Source: an uncultured Parabacteroides sp. (GTDB lineage Bacteria; Bacteroidota; Bacteroidia; Bacteroidales; Tannerellaceae). Taken from it: DNA of 58,202 nucleotides. Shown here in pieces: positions 42,328 through 50,996 of this stretch. The stretch's first letter is position 1. The number at the start of each line of letters is the position of its first letter. Under the pieces are notes generated by a model that was not told the DNA's origin, ran no database searches, and worked only from the letters and a program-made list of their open reading frames with translations. A program made the position numbers and the translations under genes. The DNA lies in NCBI GenBank assembly GCA_949289155.1, contig CASEMX010000029.1:1-58202 (forward strand), read 5' to 3'.

Positions 42328-45300
42328 ATGCGAAAACAATTACAAAGTTTGGTTATCTGTACATTGCTCAGTTTCTTGTGCACCCTGTCGGTTTGGGCAC
42401 AGGTTACGACTGCAAGTATGAGTGGTGAGGTTACTTCGAATGGAGAGCCTATTATTGGTGCTACCATTATGGCGGTGCATACCCCATCTGGTACGAATTA
42501 CGGAACAATTACCAATATGGATGGTCGTTTTGACCTTCAAGGTATGCGTACCGGTGGTCCTTATGAGATTACTATTTCCTACATTGGCTATCAAACTGCC
42601 ATTTACAAAGAGGTTACATTGCAATTAGGTGAAACATATAATTTGAATGTTGACCTGAAAGAATCGTCAGAAGAATTGGATGAGGTAGTCGTTACGGCTG
42701 AACGTACCCGCTTCATGACCGAAAAGACCGGTGCTGCCCTGAACATCTCGAACGAGAAGATGAACAGCATCCCGACAATCAACCGTAGCATTGAGGATAT
42801 TGCTCGCCTTTCGCCTTACGCTTCGGGTATGAGTATTGCCGGCGGTGACGGACGTTCTACTAACTTCACAGTGGATGGTGCGAACTTCAACAACAACTTT
42901 GGTTTGAGTGATGGTCTGCCCGGTGGTGGTAACCCGATTTCAATGGATGCTATCGAGGAGGTGCAAGTCGTAGTAGCTCCGTTTGATGTCCGCCAGACCA
43001 ATTTCATCGGTGGTGGTATCAATGCAATTACCAAGTCTGGTACGAATACCTTCAAAGGAACGGCTTATACCTATCATCAGAACCAGAATATGCGTGGTAA
43101 CAATATTGACGGTGAAGACTTAGGCGCTCGTCCGGCAGAGTCGAAACATATCTACGGTGCTACTTTCGGCGGTCCTATCATTAAGGATAAATTGTTCTTC
43201 TTCGCGAATGTAGAGTATGAGAAAGTTCCGCAACAGGTTATCCAGTGGCGTGCTCGCCAAGACGGGGAAGAAGCAGATGCGGATGACTATATTTCGCGCA
43301 CTTATGCTTCCGACATGGAAAAAGTAGCTAATCACTTACGTGAAAAATACGGTTACGATCCGGGTTCATACTCTAATTTCCCGGCCGATGAGACCAATTT
43401 GAAGTTATTAGGTCGTATCGACTGGAACATTAACAACAATCATAAATTGGCTGTTCGTTATAACTATACGAAGAATACCGCATGGAACGCTCCTAATGGC
43501 AACTCGGGAGACTTCGTCAATACTTCAGGTCGTCTGAACGGTACTTATCGTGTAGGCCAAATGTCTATGGCTTTTGCCAACAGCATGTATTCGATGGACA
43601 ATAAAGTAAACTCGGTATCAGCCGATTTGAATAGCCGTTTCTCCGACAATATCTCTAACCAGTTATTGTTTACATATACCGATATTCAGGATATTCGTGG
43701 AACTAATTCGGATGTATTCCCGTTTATTGATATCATGGCAGGACGCAACGCAGATGGTAGCCAGATTATGGAGCCGTATATGTCTGCGGGTTACGAATTG
43801 TTCTCATTCAACAATGGGGTAAAGAATAAAATCTTTAATGTAACGGACAACTTCACCTATTTCTTAGGCAACCACAAGTTGACCGCAGGTATTAGCTATG
43901 AGCATCAATTGGCAAACAACGCTTATATGCGTGAAGGTACAGGTTATTACCGTTACAGCAGCGTAGAAGATTTCTTGAACGATGAAGCTCCGGAAGCTAT
44001 TGCTTTGACTTACGGTTATAATGGCAACAACACTCCGACCGCACAAGTTGTATTCAACCAATTAGGCTTCTATTTGCAAGACGAATGGAGTATGCGCGAA
44101 AACTTCAAGTTGACGTATGGTATTCGCTTTGATGAATTGTTCTTCAATGATGATGATATCATGCGAAACAATGCTATTTACGATATGGATTTCGACGGAC
44201 GGCACATCGATACCGGCGCATGGCCTAAGGCTCGGATGCAATTTTCTCCGCGTGTAGGATTTGTTTGGGATGTATTCAAAGACAAATCTTTAAAGGTTCG
44301 TGGAGGTACTGGTTTGTTCACTGGTCGTTTGCCATTGGTTTACTTCACCAATATGCCGACAAACTCTGGTATGATCCAGACTACTGTTACATACGGACAT
44401 AATTATACTACAGGAGCGGTTAGCCCGGAATTGGAACTGTTCAAAGGTGGTATGGTAACGACCGTAGATGGTATGATTGACAAATTAGGATTGCCGCGTA
44501 ACATTTCTCCGGAAGATGGACGTGCACAATCCAAGATTGCTGGTATCGACCGCAATTTCAAGATGCCACAAGTTTGGAAAACATCTGTAGCCGTCGATTA
44601 CCAATTGCCGGTATCATTCCCATTCACTGCTACGGCTGAGTTTATGTACACTAAAAATGTAAATGCGGTTGTGATAGACAATTATAACATCGAACGTAAT
44701 ACAGAGAACTGGGAACGTTTCAATGGCGCGGACAATCGTTTAATCTATCCGACCCACCAAGTTACAGGTGCAGACGGAAAGGTTAGTACTGTAGCCGATT
44801 ATTTGCATTACGACGGAGTGAATGCATTAGTCTTGACTAATACACACAAAGGCCATGGTTATACGGCCAATTTGACGTTGAATGCAAGCCCGGTACGCAA
44901 CTTGGACTTGATGGCAGCTTATACGCACACCGAATTTAAAGAAGTATCTGGTCTGCCTGGTAGCGACCCGCTCTCAACGTGGCAAGGTATGCTGACAATT
45001 GACGGTCCGAACTTCGGAACGGTACAGCGTTCGGAATATGTTGTTCCAGATAAGGTAATTGCTTCGCTTTCTTACTATGTTCCTTTCACGAACAATAAAG
45101 TAACAAACGGCTTGCATTTCAACCTTTATTATTCTGGATATTCGCCGTATAGTACTTCATACGCTTATACCAACGATTTGAATCAGGACGGCCTTAATAA
45201 CGATTTGATGTATATTCCGAAGGATGATAGTGAAATTCAATTCGTCAGCGAGGCTGACCGCACCGCTTTCTGGAACTTCGTTGAACAGGATTCTTATTTG

Positions 45301-45666
45301 AAGAACCATAAAGGCGAATATGCCGAAGCATACGCCGGTCGTGCTCCTTGGGTACACCGCTTCGACTTCCGTATTGCTCAGGACTTCTCTATTAAAGCTG
45401 GCAAAACGACCAATACTTTACAGATTAGCTTGGATTTCATGAATGTGGGCAATATGCTGAATCATGCTTGGGGCGTAACAAAGACCAATACGGCATCCAA
45501 CGGTGGTCGTATCTTGACCGTAGATCATATTGATGCGAACAATACTCCGGTATTCTCGATGTGGAAAGACGGTAACGGCAATGCGCCGACGGAAACTTAC
45601 TCATTGAACAGAAACTACAACGAGTGTTGGAGTTTCCAAGTCGGCGTAAGATATATTTTCAACTAA
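42328..45666 (+). CDS. Oar-like TonB-dependent outer-membrane receptor
   Basis: 1112 residues with signal peptide MRKQLQSLVICTLLSFLCTLSVWA. It begins with a carboxypeptidase-regulatory-like domain (TTASMSGEVTSNGEPIIGATIMAVHTPSG...MDGRFDLQGMRTGGPYEITISYIGYQ), then LDEVVVTAERTRFMTEKTGAAL and a plug domain (SIEDIARLSPYASGMSIAGGDGRSTNFTVDG, IEEVQVVVAPFDVRQTNFIGGGINAITKSGTNTFKGTAY). The remaining 850 residues are a large barrel that ends NECWSFQVGVRYIFN. This is the Oar/OmpA-like class, not SusC: there is no SusD partner. Substrates of such receptors are unknown; in myxobacteria Oar affects surface adhesion and signalling. Codon bias suggests high expression. Energy would come from a TonB such as the one at 55278. 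Confidence 0.92.
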   Translation: MRKQLQSLVICTLLSFLCTLSVWAQVTTASMSGEVTSNGEPIIGATIMAVHTPSGTNYGTITNMDGRFDLQGMRTGGPYEITISYIGYQTAIYKEVTLQLGETYNLNVDLKESSEELDEVVVTAERTRFMTEKTGAALNISNEKMNSIPTINRSIEDIARLSPYASGMSIAGGDGRSTNFTVDGANFNNNFGLSDGLPGGGNPISMDAIEEVQVVVAPFDVRQTNFIGGGINAITKSGTNTFKGTAYTYHQNQNMRGNNIDGEDLGARPAESKHIYGATFGGPIIKDKLFFFANVEYEKVPQQVIQWRARQDGEEADADDYISRTYASDMEKVANHLREKYGYDPGSYSNFPADETNLKLLGRIDWNINNNHKLAVRYNYTKNTAWNAPNGNSGDFVNTSGRLNGTYRVGQMSMAFANSMYSMDNKVNSVSADLNSRFSDNISNQLLFTYTDIQDIRGTNSDVFPFIDIMAGRNADGSQIMEPYMSAGYELFSFNNGVKNKIFNVTDNFTYFLGNHKLTAGISYEHQLANNAYMREGTGYYRYSSVEDFLNDEAPEAIALTYGYNGNNTPTAQVVFNQLGFYLQDEWSMRENFKLTYGIRFDELFFNDDDIMRNNAIYDMDFDGRHIDTGAWPKARMQFSPRVGFVWDVFKDKSLKVRGGTGLFTGRLPLVYFTNMPTNSGMIQTTVTYGHNYTTGAVSPELELFKGGMVTTVDGMIDKLGLPRNISPEDGRAQSKIAGIDRNFKMPQVWKTSVAVDYQLPVSFPFTATAEFMYTKNVNAVVIDNYNIERNTENWERFNGADNRLIYPTHQVTGADGKVSTVADYLHYDGVNALVLTNTHKGHGYTANLTLNASPVRNLDLMAAYTHTEFKEVSGLPGSDPLSTWQGMLTIDGPNFGTVQRSEYVVPDKVIASLSYYVPFTNNKVTNGLHFNLYYSGYSPYSTSYAYTNDLNQDGLNNDLMYIPKDDSEIQFVSEADRTAFWNFVEQDSYLKNHKGEYAEAYAGRAPWVHRFDFRIAQDFSIKAGKTTNTLQISLDFMNVGNMLNHAWGVTKTNTASNGGRILTVDHIDANNTPVFSMWKDGNGNAPTETYSLNRNYNECWSFQVGVRYIFN

Positions 45667-45814
45667 TCGATAAGTTGAGTTAATCCATCAAAGGCTGTTT
45701 CCTGTTCGCGGGGGACAGCCTTTCTTGTATCTTGACCTACGATAAGCCGGGGAATGAGGATGTTGACTGAGGTCAATAAAACAGTTTCTCCCTTAAAATA
45801 AAGCGGATTATCTA

Positions 45815-45844
45815 TTGCTATCCATCGAATCGGCTATAATTTTG
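45815..45844 (+). promoter_or_regulatory. Strong promoter before a 31-codon frame
   Basis: TTG at 45815-45817, a 19-bp spacer, and TAATTTTG (exact TAnnTTTG) at 45837-45844. The only thing it can serve on this strand is the short frame at 45878 and the hairpin array. Confidence 0.7.
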
Positions 45845-45877
45845 CAGCGTCAAAAAGGTTTTAAAAATAGGATAGCT

Positions 45878-45973
45878 ATGAAAACGTTGAAAAGATTGTT
45901 TGGGAAATTGTTTAGTAATTTAAGTCACAACACGAACGCCCATATTTGGGGATACGTGATGGGAATGAAATGA
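45878..45973 (+). CDS. Possible 31-residue small protein
   Basis: ATG at 45878 to TGA at 45973. The product would begin MKTLKRLFGKLFSNLSHNTN and end AHIWGYVMGMK. The N-terminal half is amphipathic and basic (K/R and L/F alternate), so it could be a membrane-active or RNA-binding peptide. I do not recognise a family. Support comes from context: a well-formed promoter 34 bases upstream and, 6 bases after the stop, a hairpin with a T run that starts an array of tandem terminators. The alternative is a non-coding RNA with an accidental frame. Confidence 0.4.
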   Translation: MKTLKRLFGKLFSNLSHNTNAHIWGYVMGMK

Positions 45974-45979
45974 GAAATG

Positions 45980-46178
45980 GGATGCTGACGTATTGCAGCA
46001 TCCTTTTTTGTTTCTGGAAGGGATGCTGGCGTATTGCAGCATCCTTTTTTTGTTTCTGGAAGGGATGCTGGCGTATTGCAGCATCCTTTCCCGTTTCTGG
46101 AAGGGATGCTGGCGTATTGCAGCATCCTTTTTTTGTTTCCGGAAGGGATGCTGGCGTATTGCAGCATCCCTTCCGGAG
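45980..46178. repeat. Five tandem terminator-like hairpins, 41-42 bp period
   Basis: Five units, each a hairpin GGATGCTGGCGTATTGCAGCATCC (shown by its arms GGATGCTG and CAGCATCC), start at 45980, 46021, 46063, 46104 and 46146. Units 1, 2 and 4 are followed by T6-T7, so each is a complete intrinsic terminator on the plus strand; unit 3 has TTTCCC and unit 5 CCTTCC. Linkers read GTTTCTGGAAG. It follows the 31-codon frame and faces the convergent barrel gene. Confidence 0.9.
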
Positions 46179-46192
46179 GACAAAAAAAGTGT

Positions 46193-46231
46193 GTCAAAAT
46201 AGAATCGGGTTATTTTGACACACTTCTTTTT
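46193..46231. terminator. Bidirectional terminator
   Basis: AAGTGTGTCAAAAT (from 46194) pairs with ATTTTGACACACTT; there is a run of A on the left and of T on the right, so it can work in both directions. It mainly serves the minus-strand barrel gene. Confidence 0.8.
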
Positions 46232-46250
46232 AAATGCAATTTCATGCCGG

Positions 46251-46892
46251 TTAAAACCGCCAGCCGAGATGGATTTGCAGGACACTGTTGCGGTAATTCT
46301 CGCCTTCCCAGTGGAAATCACCGACCTCTCCGCCTAAATCGAAGTCATCGAAGTCCAGCGTATTGGTTACGCCGATGTTATAGTTGAGGGAAACATTCAA
46401 ACCCATGTCGAATTGATAGCCCGCTCCGATGCCTATGCTGAAATCGAATACCTTTACCCAGTCTTTGATGTCAATATCCTCAGAACCTTCGAAGTCCATC
46501 GCATCGACGTCCAGATTGCTTTGGACATTGAACCCGAATTGCGGACCGGCAAAGAGATAGAACCCGTCATACACGTAATATTTCGCGTAAATCGGGATGT
46601 TCAGGTAATCCAAATCGAAGGTCGCATCGCCACCCACCTTCATATCGCCGATATTGACGAAACCGCTGCTGCGCGAGCCCTGCATGGAGTAATAGATACC
46701 CGGCTCGATGGCGAAATCGTCGAAGATAGGGAATTCTGCCGCGATTCCGATATTCAAGCCCGGAGCCATCTTTCCGTTCGCGTTGGTCAAATTGGCAAAG
46801 CTCATACCAATTTTCGGTGTGAAATGGAACTCCTGCGCCCTGCCGATTTGGAAGGTCAGCGCAGCCATCAGTAAGATTAGAAACTTTTTCAT
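46251..46892 (-). CDS. Outer-membrane beta-barrel protein (PorT/OmpW-like)
   Basis: 213 residues from the ATG at 46892, which has a good purine-rich ribosome site (AAGGAGAAAGGAT) just upstream; the longer frame to 46925 has none. The signal peptide MKKFLILLMAALTFQIGRA is cleaved before QEFHFTPKIGMSFANLTN. The pattern is the small eight-strand PorT-like barrel: GLNIGIAAEFPIFDDFAIEPGIYYSMQG, LDYLNIPIYAKYYVYDGFYLFAGPQFGFNV, FDFSIGIGAGYQFDMGLNVSLNYNIGVTN, ending SVLQIHLGWRF with the terminal Phe that BamA recognises. Function cannot be told; it stands alone. Confidence 0.85.
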   Translation of the reverse strand: MKKFLILLMAALTFQIGRAQEFHFTPKIGMSFANLTNANGKMAPGLNIGIAAEFPIFDDFAIEPGIYYSMQGSRSSGFVNIGDMKVGGDATFDLDYLNIPIYAKYYVYDGFYLFAGPQFGFNVQSNLDVDAMDFEGSEDIDIKDWVKVFDFSIGIGAGYQFDMGLNVSLNYNIGVTNTLDFDDFDLGGEVGDFHWEGENYRNSVLQIHLGWRF

Positions 46893-47022
46893 ATCCTTTC
46901 TCCTTTCTTTAAATTGTGTACTCAATAATATTTATTGTATAAACAATTATCCGGAGAGAATTGTTTCTTGCCTCCTGCGTTTAAATCGGGCTGTCGGATG
47001 TTTTGACGTTTGGGGCGGACAT

Positions 47023-47057
47023 GAAAAAAGCCCATTCCTTCTCGGAATAGGCTTTTT
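47023..47057 (-). terminator. Terminator after the SQR-like gene
   Basis: AAAAAAGCCCATTCC pairs with GGAATAGGCTTTTT around TTCTC; the T run on the minus strand is in the right place for the gene at 47115. Confidence 0.8.
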
Positions 47058-47114
47058 CACTCATTTGTGTTTTCTTTTTAGTTCAGCATTTATTTAGGGA
47101 GTAGTATTCCTTCC

Positions 47115-48497
47115 TTAGGCATATCCTTTCAACATGCCGTAGAAATACATCGGTTTTAGTATATACACTTTCAAAAGCCAAGCCACCCATTGCTCTTTTG
47201 ACATATCCAAGAGCGAGAATGGGAAAGAGATTTGCGGTTCTTTCTTATAATCGAACTCGCATAACAATACATGGCCGTAATCTGTCACAATCGGGCACGC
47301 CGCATATCCGTTATATTTCTCGGTCGGCTCTTTGCCCTCCATCACAGCAATCAGGTTTTTCGCTGCAATCGGGACTTGCATACGCGTCGCAGCCGAAGTT
47401 TTGCTGGTGGGTATTCCAGCCACATCGCCCAATGCGACGATATTCGGGTACTTTTGATGGATTAGCGTCTCTTTATCCACCATAGCCCATCCGCCATCCG
47501 CCAGACTACCTTCGGTAAATCCTAATCCTGCCTCCTTTACAAAGTCCGGAGCCGACATCGGCGGCGTGAAATGCAAGAAATCATAATCCTCGATGAAGGG
47601 CGTAACCCGTTTTTCATCGCCCACCTTCTCAATGCGTTCGAAATGCACCTGTTTCTTTTCCGTATCAATTCCTTTTACGCGCGTATTCAGCGTAATAGGC
47701 ACATTGCGTTCCTTGTAAATTTCCTTCAGGCGTTTGGTGAAAAACTTCACGTCGTACAAATCTTTTTCCGCCGTAAAATAATCCAGCTGAAGCTGTTCGC
47801 GATGTTCATGCTTACGAGCGTAATCATCGGTCAACAGACAAATCTTTTTGGGAGCACCTCCGCACTTATGCTTTGTATAAGTATCGGTATAGATGCCCCG
47901 ACCGCCCTTTTCGGTAAATTCCTTCATCGCTTTCCACGTCATCTGCGCTCCTTTGAAGTCGTAAATGCAGTGCGCGTTTCCAGTCCCCAATTTGCTGTAA
48001 TCAAAACCTTCGATTTGGTTCCAATTGATTTGGATTCCTGCCGCCAATACCAGATAGTCGTAAGCAATCTTACCATTCTTTGCGGTAGTGACTTGGTTCC
48101 ATACTGGATCGACCGCAACGACCGAGTCTTTAATCCAATTGATTCCCGACGGCATACAATCCTCTTGCTTCTTCCATACGTCATCCGGTTGGTAAACCCC
48201 CGATGCAATCAGTGTAAATCCCGGCTGGTAATACTGGCGGTCGCTTGGGTCGATTAAAGTAATGTTCGGTTCGTCCAACCAACACTTTAATCGTGCAGCC
48301 ATACTGATTCCTGCCGCTCCTCCGCCAATAATTACGATTTTGCCTTTTGCTTTACTTGAAAAGGCGTGCGCCTTCTGACTATCTACAACTGTTAATAGTC
48401 CGGCAGCTGCCAATATTTTGAAGAATCGACGTCGGTCGATTCCTTTTCGTTCAAATTTTTCTAACTGTTTCGTTAGCTCAATCCATTTGTCTTTCAT
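47115..48497 (-). CDS. Sulfide:quinone oxidoreductase-like flavoprotein with Tat signal
   Basis: 460 residues from the ATG at 48497 (MKDKWIELTKQLEKFERKGI). A twin-arginine signal (DRRRFFKILAAAGLLTVVDSQKAHA, about residues 22-46) sends the folded flavoprotein across the inner membrane. The FAD-binding start is KIVIIGGGAAGISMAARL. SQR-type cysteines are visible in HKCGGAPKKICLL and in AACPIVTDYGHVLLCEFDY, and the second dinucleotide-binding part ends NIVALGDVAGIPTSKTSAATRMQ. SQR oxidises sulfide and passes electrons to quinone; in a gut anaerobe it may remove sulfide or polysulfide. A periplasmic, Tat-exported position is unusual for bacterial SQRs, most of which lack a leader. It is a single gene with its own promoter and terminator. 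Confidence 0.85.
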   Translation of the reverse strand: MKDKWIELTKQLEKFERKGIDRRRFFKILAAAGLLTVVDSQKAHAFSSKAKGKIVIIGGGAAGISMAARLKCWLDEPNITLIDPSDRQYYQPGFTLIASGVYQPDDVWKKQEDCMPSGINWIKDSVVAVDPVWNQVTTAKNGKIAYDYLVLAAGIQINWNQIEGFDYSKLGTGNAHCIYDFKGAQMTWKAMKEFTEKGGRGIYTDTYTKHKCGGAPKKICLLTDDYARKHEHREQLQLDYFTAEKDLYDVKFFTKRLKEIYKERNVPITLNTRVKGIDTEKKQVHFERIEKVGDEKRVTPFIEDYDFLHFTPPMSAPDFVKEAGLGFTEGSLADGGWAMVDKETLIHQKYPNIVALGDVAGIPTSKTSAATRMQVPIAAKNLIAVMEGKEPTEKYNGYAACPIVTDYGHVLLCEFDYKKEPQISFPFSLLDMSKEQWVAWLLKVYILKPMYFYGMLKGYA

Positions 48498-48529
48498 GTC
48501 CCGTCGTTTATCCGCTTTTGAATTTTTCA

Positions 48530-48560
48530 CAAAGGAACGGATACTAATCCCGAAAGTCAA
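48530..48560 (-). promoter_or_regulatory. Promoter of the SQR-like gene
   Basis: The minus strand reads TTG (48560-48558), a 20-bp spacer and TTCCTTTG (48537-48530), the same variant as at trpB2. Confidence 0.55.
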
Positions 48561-48698
48561 GAAATGTCATACAACATGGTTTGCGCATTTTGAAAAAGTG
48601 TGAATGATGTGTACTATATTACTTTCTCATTTGCTATTTTGCGGATAATAAATATAAGATTATTAGTTGTTTATTGAAAAATGAAATCTATAATTTAA

Positions 48699-48753
48699 TA
48701 AGGACAGGATGTAGGAGTATTTTTGTGGGCTGATAGACAAAATATCCTGTCTT
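48699..48753 (-). terminator. Hairpin after the Y_Y_Y/LuxR regulator gene
   Basis: AAGGACAGGAT (48699-48709) and ATCCTGTCTTT (48743-48753) form the stem of a long loop. There is no long T run, so efficiency is uncertain. Nothing else is visible in the 308-base gap 48498-48805. Confidence 0.45.
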
Positions 48754-48805
48754 TGGATTTATTTATCCGATATTTTGAGGAATAGAATATGAAAGAAAGA
48801 TTTAA

Positions 48806-50884
48806 TTATAGTTTAAGAAGGAATTCCACCAAGTTGGTTTCTCCTTCCAAACCCAAGCGTTTGCGAAGACGATAGCGACGGAGCTCCACCGAACGGACTC
48901 CGATGTTCAATAACGAGGCAATCTCTTTCGTGGAGAGGTTCATTCGCAGCAAACAGCAGATGCGTAGGTCGCCGGGCGTCAAGTCCGGATATTTTTGATT
49001 GAGCCGTTCTAAGAAATGTTGATGCGCATTTTTGAAATAGGCTTCAAATAATAACCAATCCTCTTTATCATCTAACGCTTCTTCCATCAGACCGTGCAAT
49101 TTCTTGTAGAGTTTATTAGGATAACGGTCGCCTAACTGCTCCTTCTGGGTATCCAGTTCGCTTAAAAAGGATTGGATTGCTTGATTGCGCCGCGCAACCG
49201 CAGAAATCTGAATCATTAATTCATTATTCTTATTGACTAATTCATCTTCTAACGTTTTGTTGCGCAAAACTTCTTGCTTATGTTGTTCTAATTGGTCGGC
49301 ACGTTCTTTCTCTTTCTGTTCAATTCTCTTGACACGTCTCTGATCATATTTCAAATACCGCCAGATTCCTAATAAAAGCAGGAGAATATAAATAATATAT
49401 GCCCAAATTGTATTGTACCATGCCGGGAGCACGTGGATAGTCAGCGTAATTTCCGGGAAAGTACCCCGCGTTACATATTTCCGGACCCGCAATGTATAGG
49501 TTCCTTCCGGTAATTGGGAAAAAAGAATCTTTCCATTGTCCTGCCATTCCGACCATTGTGTCGAAATGCCCTCCAAAAGGTAAGAAATTTGATGGTTAGG
49601 TGTAAAGACGGTCGTACTTACATATAAATCCACCTCTTGGAAACGATGAGGAAGTTCGATATAATTGGTATCTGGTCGTAAGTAATGCAATCCCGAACGG
49701 TCTTGGTAAGCGATACGTCGGAATTTAGGCATTGTCAGTTGCAATGTTCCGGTAATAAGTTTCCGGAGATTGACTAAAGTAACTCCTTGCATTGTTGAAA
49801 CGGCGTATAACGAATCGTTTAGAGTAAAGAAATGCGGTCCGCGTGTCGTAAGATTCATATCATAATTATCGAACAAAAGCCGGCATTTCAGAGTCGTTTC
49901 TTTCCCTTCCTCCTTAAATAAGCCTGCTTCATTCCGGAAAATCAGCCAATACATGTTATCATAGGTCGGATAAATGTATTCTGCTTGATTAAAATACGCC
50001 AAAGTTTTTAAATCACTAAAGATTTTTTCTGGTTTATACGGCGCAGGGAGTATTTTCTCGTTTAAAAACTTATTTGCCTCTTGGGAAGATACCGGGATGA
50101 AAGCATCATTCGACCATAGTGCCTTTTTGAAGTATCCAAAATTCGTATGGATATATACAGCGGAGTCTTGTAATGCAGCGTTTATCAGTTTCCCAACTTC
50201 GCTTCTTCGTCCTAATATGCTAATCTCAGGATTAATATCTACTTGCGCAATACCGTTGTCTAAAGCTAACCAGATTCTTGTTTCATCTTGTACGCAAATG
50301 GCATGGACGAAATTGTCTTGTAATTGATTTTCCATAGATAAGTGTTGCAGGATATTCCCAGCTTTATCTAAAAAGAAGACGCCGTTCTCTGTTCCTACAA
50401 TATTTAAAGTGGGAGTCTGCGCATAAACCGTAGGTCGTGCTTGTTCTATTATCTCCGGGACGGGATATGCTGCGCAATGATACTTTTGCAAAAAGAGGGA
50501 GGTAGGTATGGTATCGGTAAAAGGATGGTACTCCAAATTTTTCTCTGCGTTATATAGCCAATAACCATCGTTTATTTCTCCTTTGATATAGATAGTATCA
50601 TTTTGTTTACGGACTTTGTAGATAATTTCTTTGTCAGGCGTTTCGAATAGATGCCATGTATTGCCATCAAACTCTAACAATCCGGAATTGTTGGCGGCAT
50701 AAAGAGCACCATTTTCCGATACATGGATATCCCAATTCTGGCAACTTGCCTTATAATCGTCGATTGTATAATTTTGAACAGATAAATAAAAAATGGTATC
50801 CCTTGTTTGCCCGAAAAGGCAGACAGGAAAACAAATCAGAAGCACAAAAGTGAATAGTATCAGAATATGTTTCGGTGCATTCAT
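48806..50884 (-). CDS. Membrane-bound sensor-regulator: propeller, Y_Y_Y and LuxR-type HTH
   Basis: 692 residues. A signal sequence (MNAPKHILILFTFVLLICFPVCLFG) leads to a periplasmic beta-propeller with repeats such as WDIHVSENGALYAANNSGLLEFDGNTWHLF. A Y_Y_Y domain follows (YVSTTVFTPNHQISYLLEGISTQWSEWQDNGKILFSQLPEGTYTLRVR), then one membrane helix (TIWAYIIYILLLLLGIWRYL, about 500-520), a charged coiled coil (RRVKRIEQKEKERADQLEQ...), and a cytoplasmic LuxR/GerE-type DNA-binding domain at the C-terminus (LTPGDLRICCLLRMNLSTKEIASLLNIGVRSVELRRYRLRKRLGL). There is no histidine kinase, so it should be a one-component regulator that reads a periplasmic ligand. In Bacteroidetes such proteins (SusR-like in layout) usually control polysaccharide genes, but no PUL adjoins it. 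Confidence 0.9.
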   Translation of the reverse strand: MNAPKHILILFTFVLLICFPVCLFGQTRDTIFYLSVQNYTIDDYKASCQNWDIHVSENGALYAANNSGLLEFDGNTWHLFETPDKEIIYKVRKQNDTIYIKGEINDGYWLYNAEKNLEYHPFTDTIPTSLFLQKYHCAAYPVPEIIEQARPTVYAQTPTLNIVGTENGVFFLDKAGNILQHLSMENQLQDNFVHAICVQDETRIWLALDNGIAQVDINPEISILGRRSEVGKLINAALQDSAVYIHTNFGYFKKALWSNDAFIPVSSQEANKFLNEKILPAPYKPEKIFSDLKTLAYFNQAEYIYPTYDNMYWLIFRNEAGLFKEEGKETTLKCRLLFDNYDMNLTTRGPHFFTLNDSLYAVSTMQGVTLVNLRKLITGTLQLTMPKFRRIAYQDRSGLHYLRPDTNYIELPHRFQEVDLYVSTTVFTPNHQISYLLEGISTQWSEWQDNGKILFSQLPEGTYTLRVRKYVTRGTFPEITLTIHVLPAWYNTIWAYIIYILLLLLGIWRYLKYDQRRVKRIEQKEKERADQLEQHKQEVLRNKTLEDELVNKNNELMIQISAVARRNQAIQSFLSELDTQKEQLGDRYPNKLYKKLHGLMEEALDDKEDWLLFEAYFKNAHQHFLERLNQKYPDLTPGDLRICCLLRMNLSTKEIASLLNIGVRSVELRRYRLRKRLGLEGETNLVEFLLKL

Positions 50885-50924
50885 GGAACAAAGATAAGAA
50901 ATAAATGAAAAATTAAGAACTAAA

Positions 50925-50978
50925 AATTAAGAATGAAGAATCGGAAATAGCATGTATTCCTCTTCTTCATTCCTAATT
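50925..50978. terminator. Inverted repeat after carB
   Basis: AATTAAGAATGAAGAA (50925-50940) and TTCTTCATTCCTAATT (50963-50978) pair with one mismatch. It lies between two minus-strand genes and is made of the AATTAAGAATGAAG word frequent in Bacteroidetes spacers. Confidence 0.5.
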
Positions 50979-50996
50979 CTTTGCGCTTAATTCATT

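Noticed and set aside
42328-45666. SusC of a polysaccharide utilisation locus
   Set aside because: There is no SusD-like gene next to it, and the plug and domain order are those of the Oar-like class.
45925-46321. Several overlapping open frames on both strands
   Set aside because: They are created by the 41-42-bp hairpin array; the peptides are translations of the repeat in different frames.
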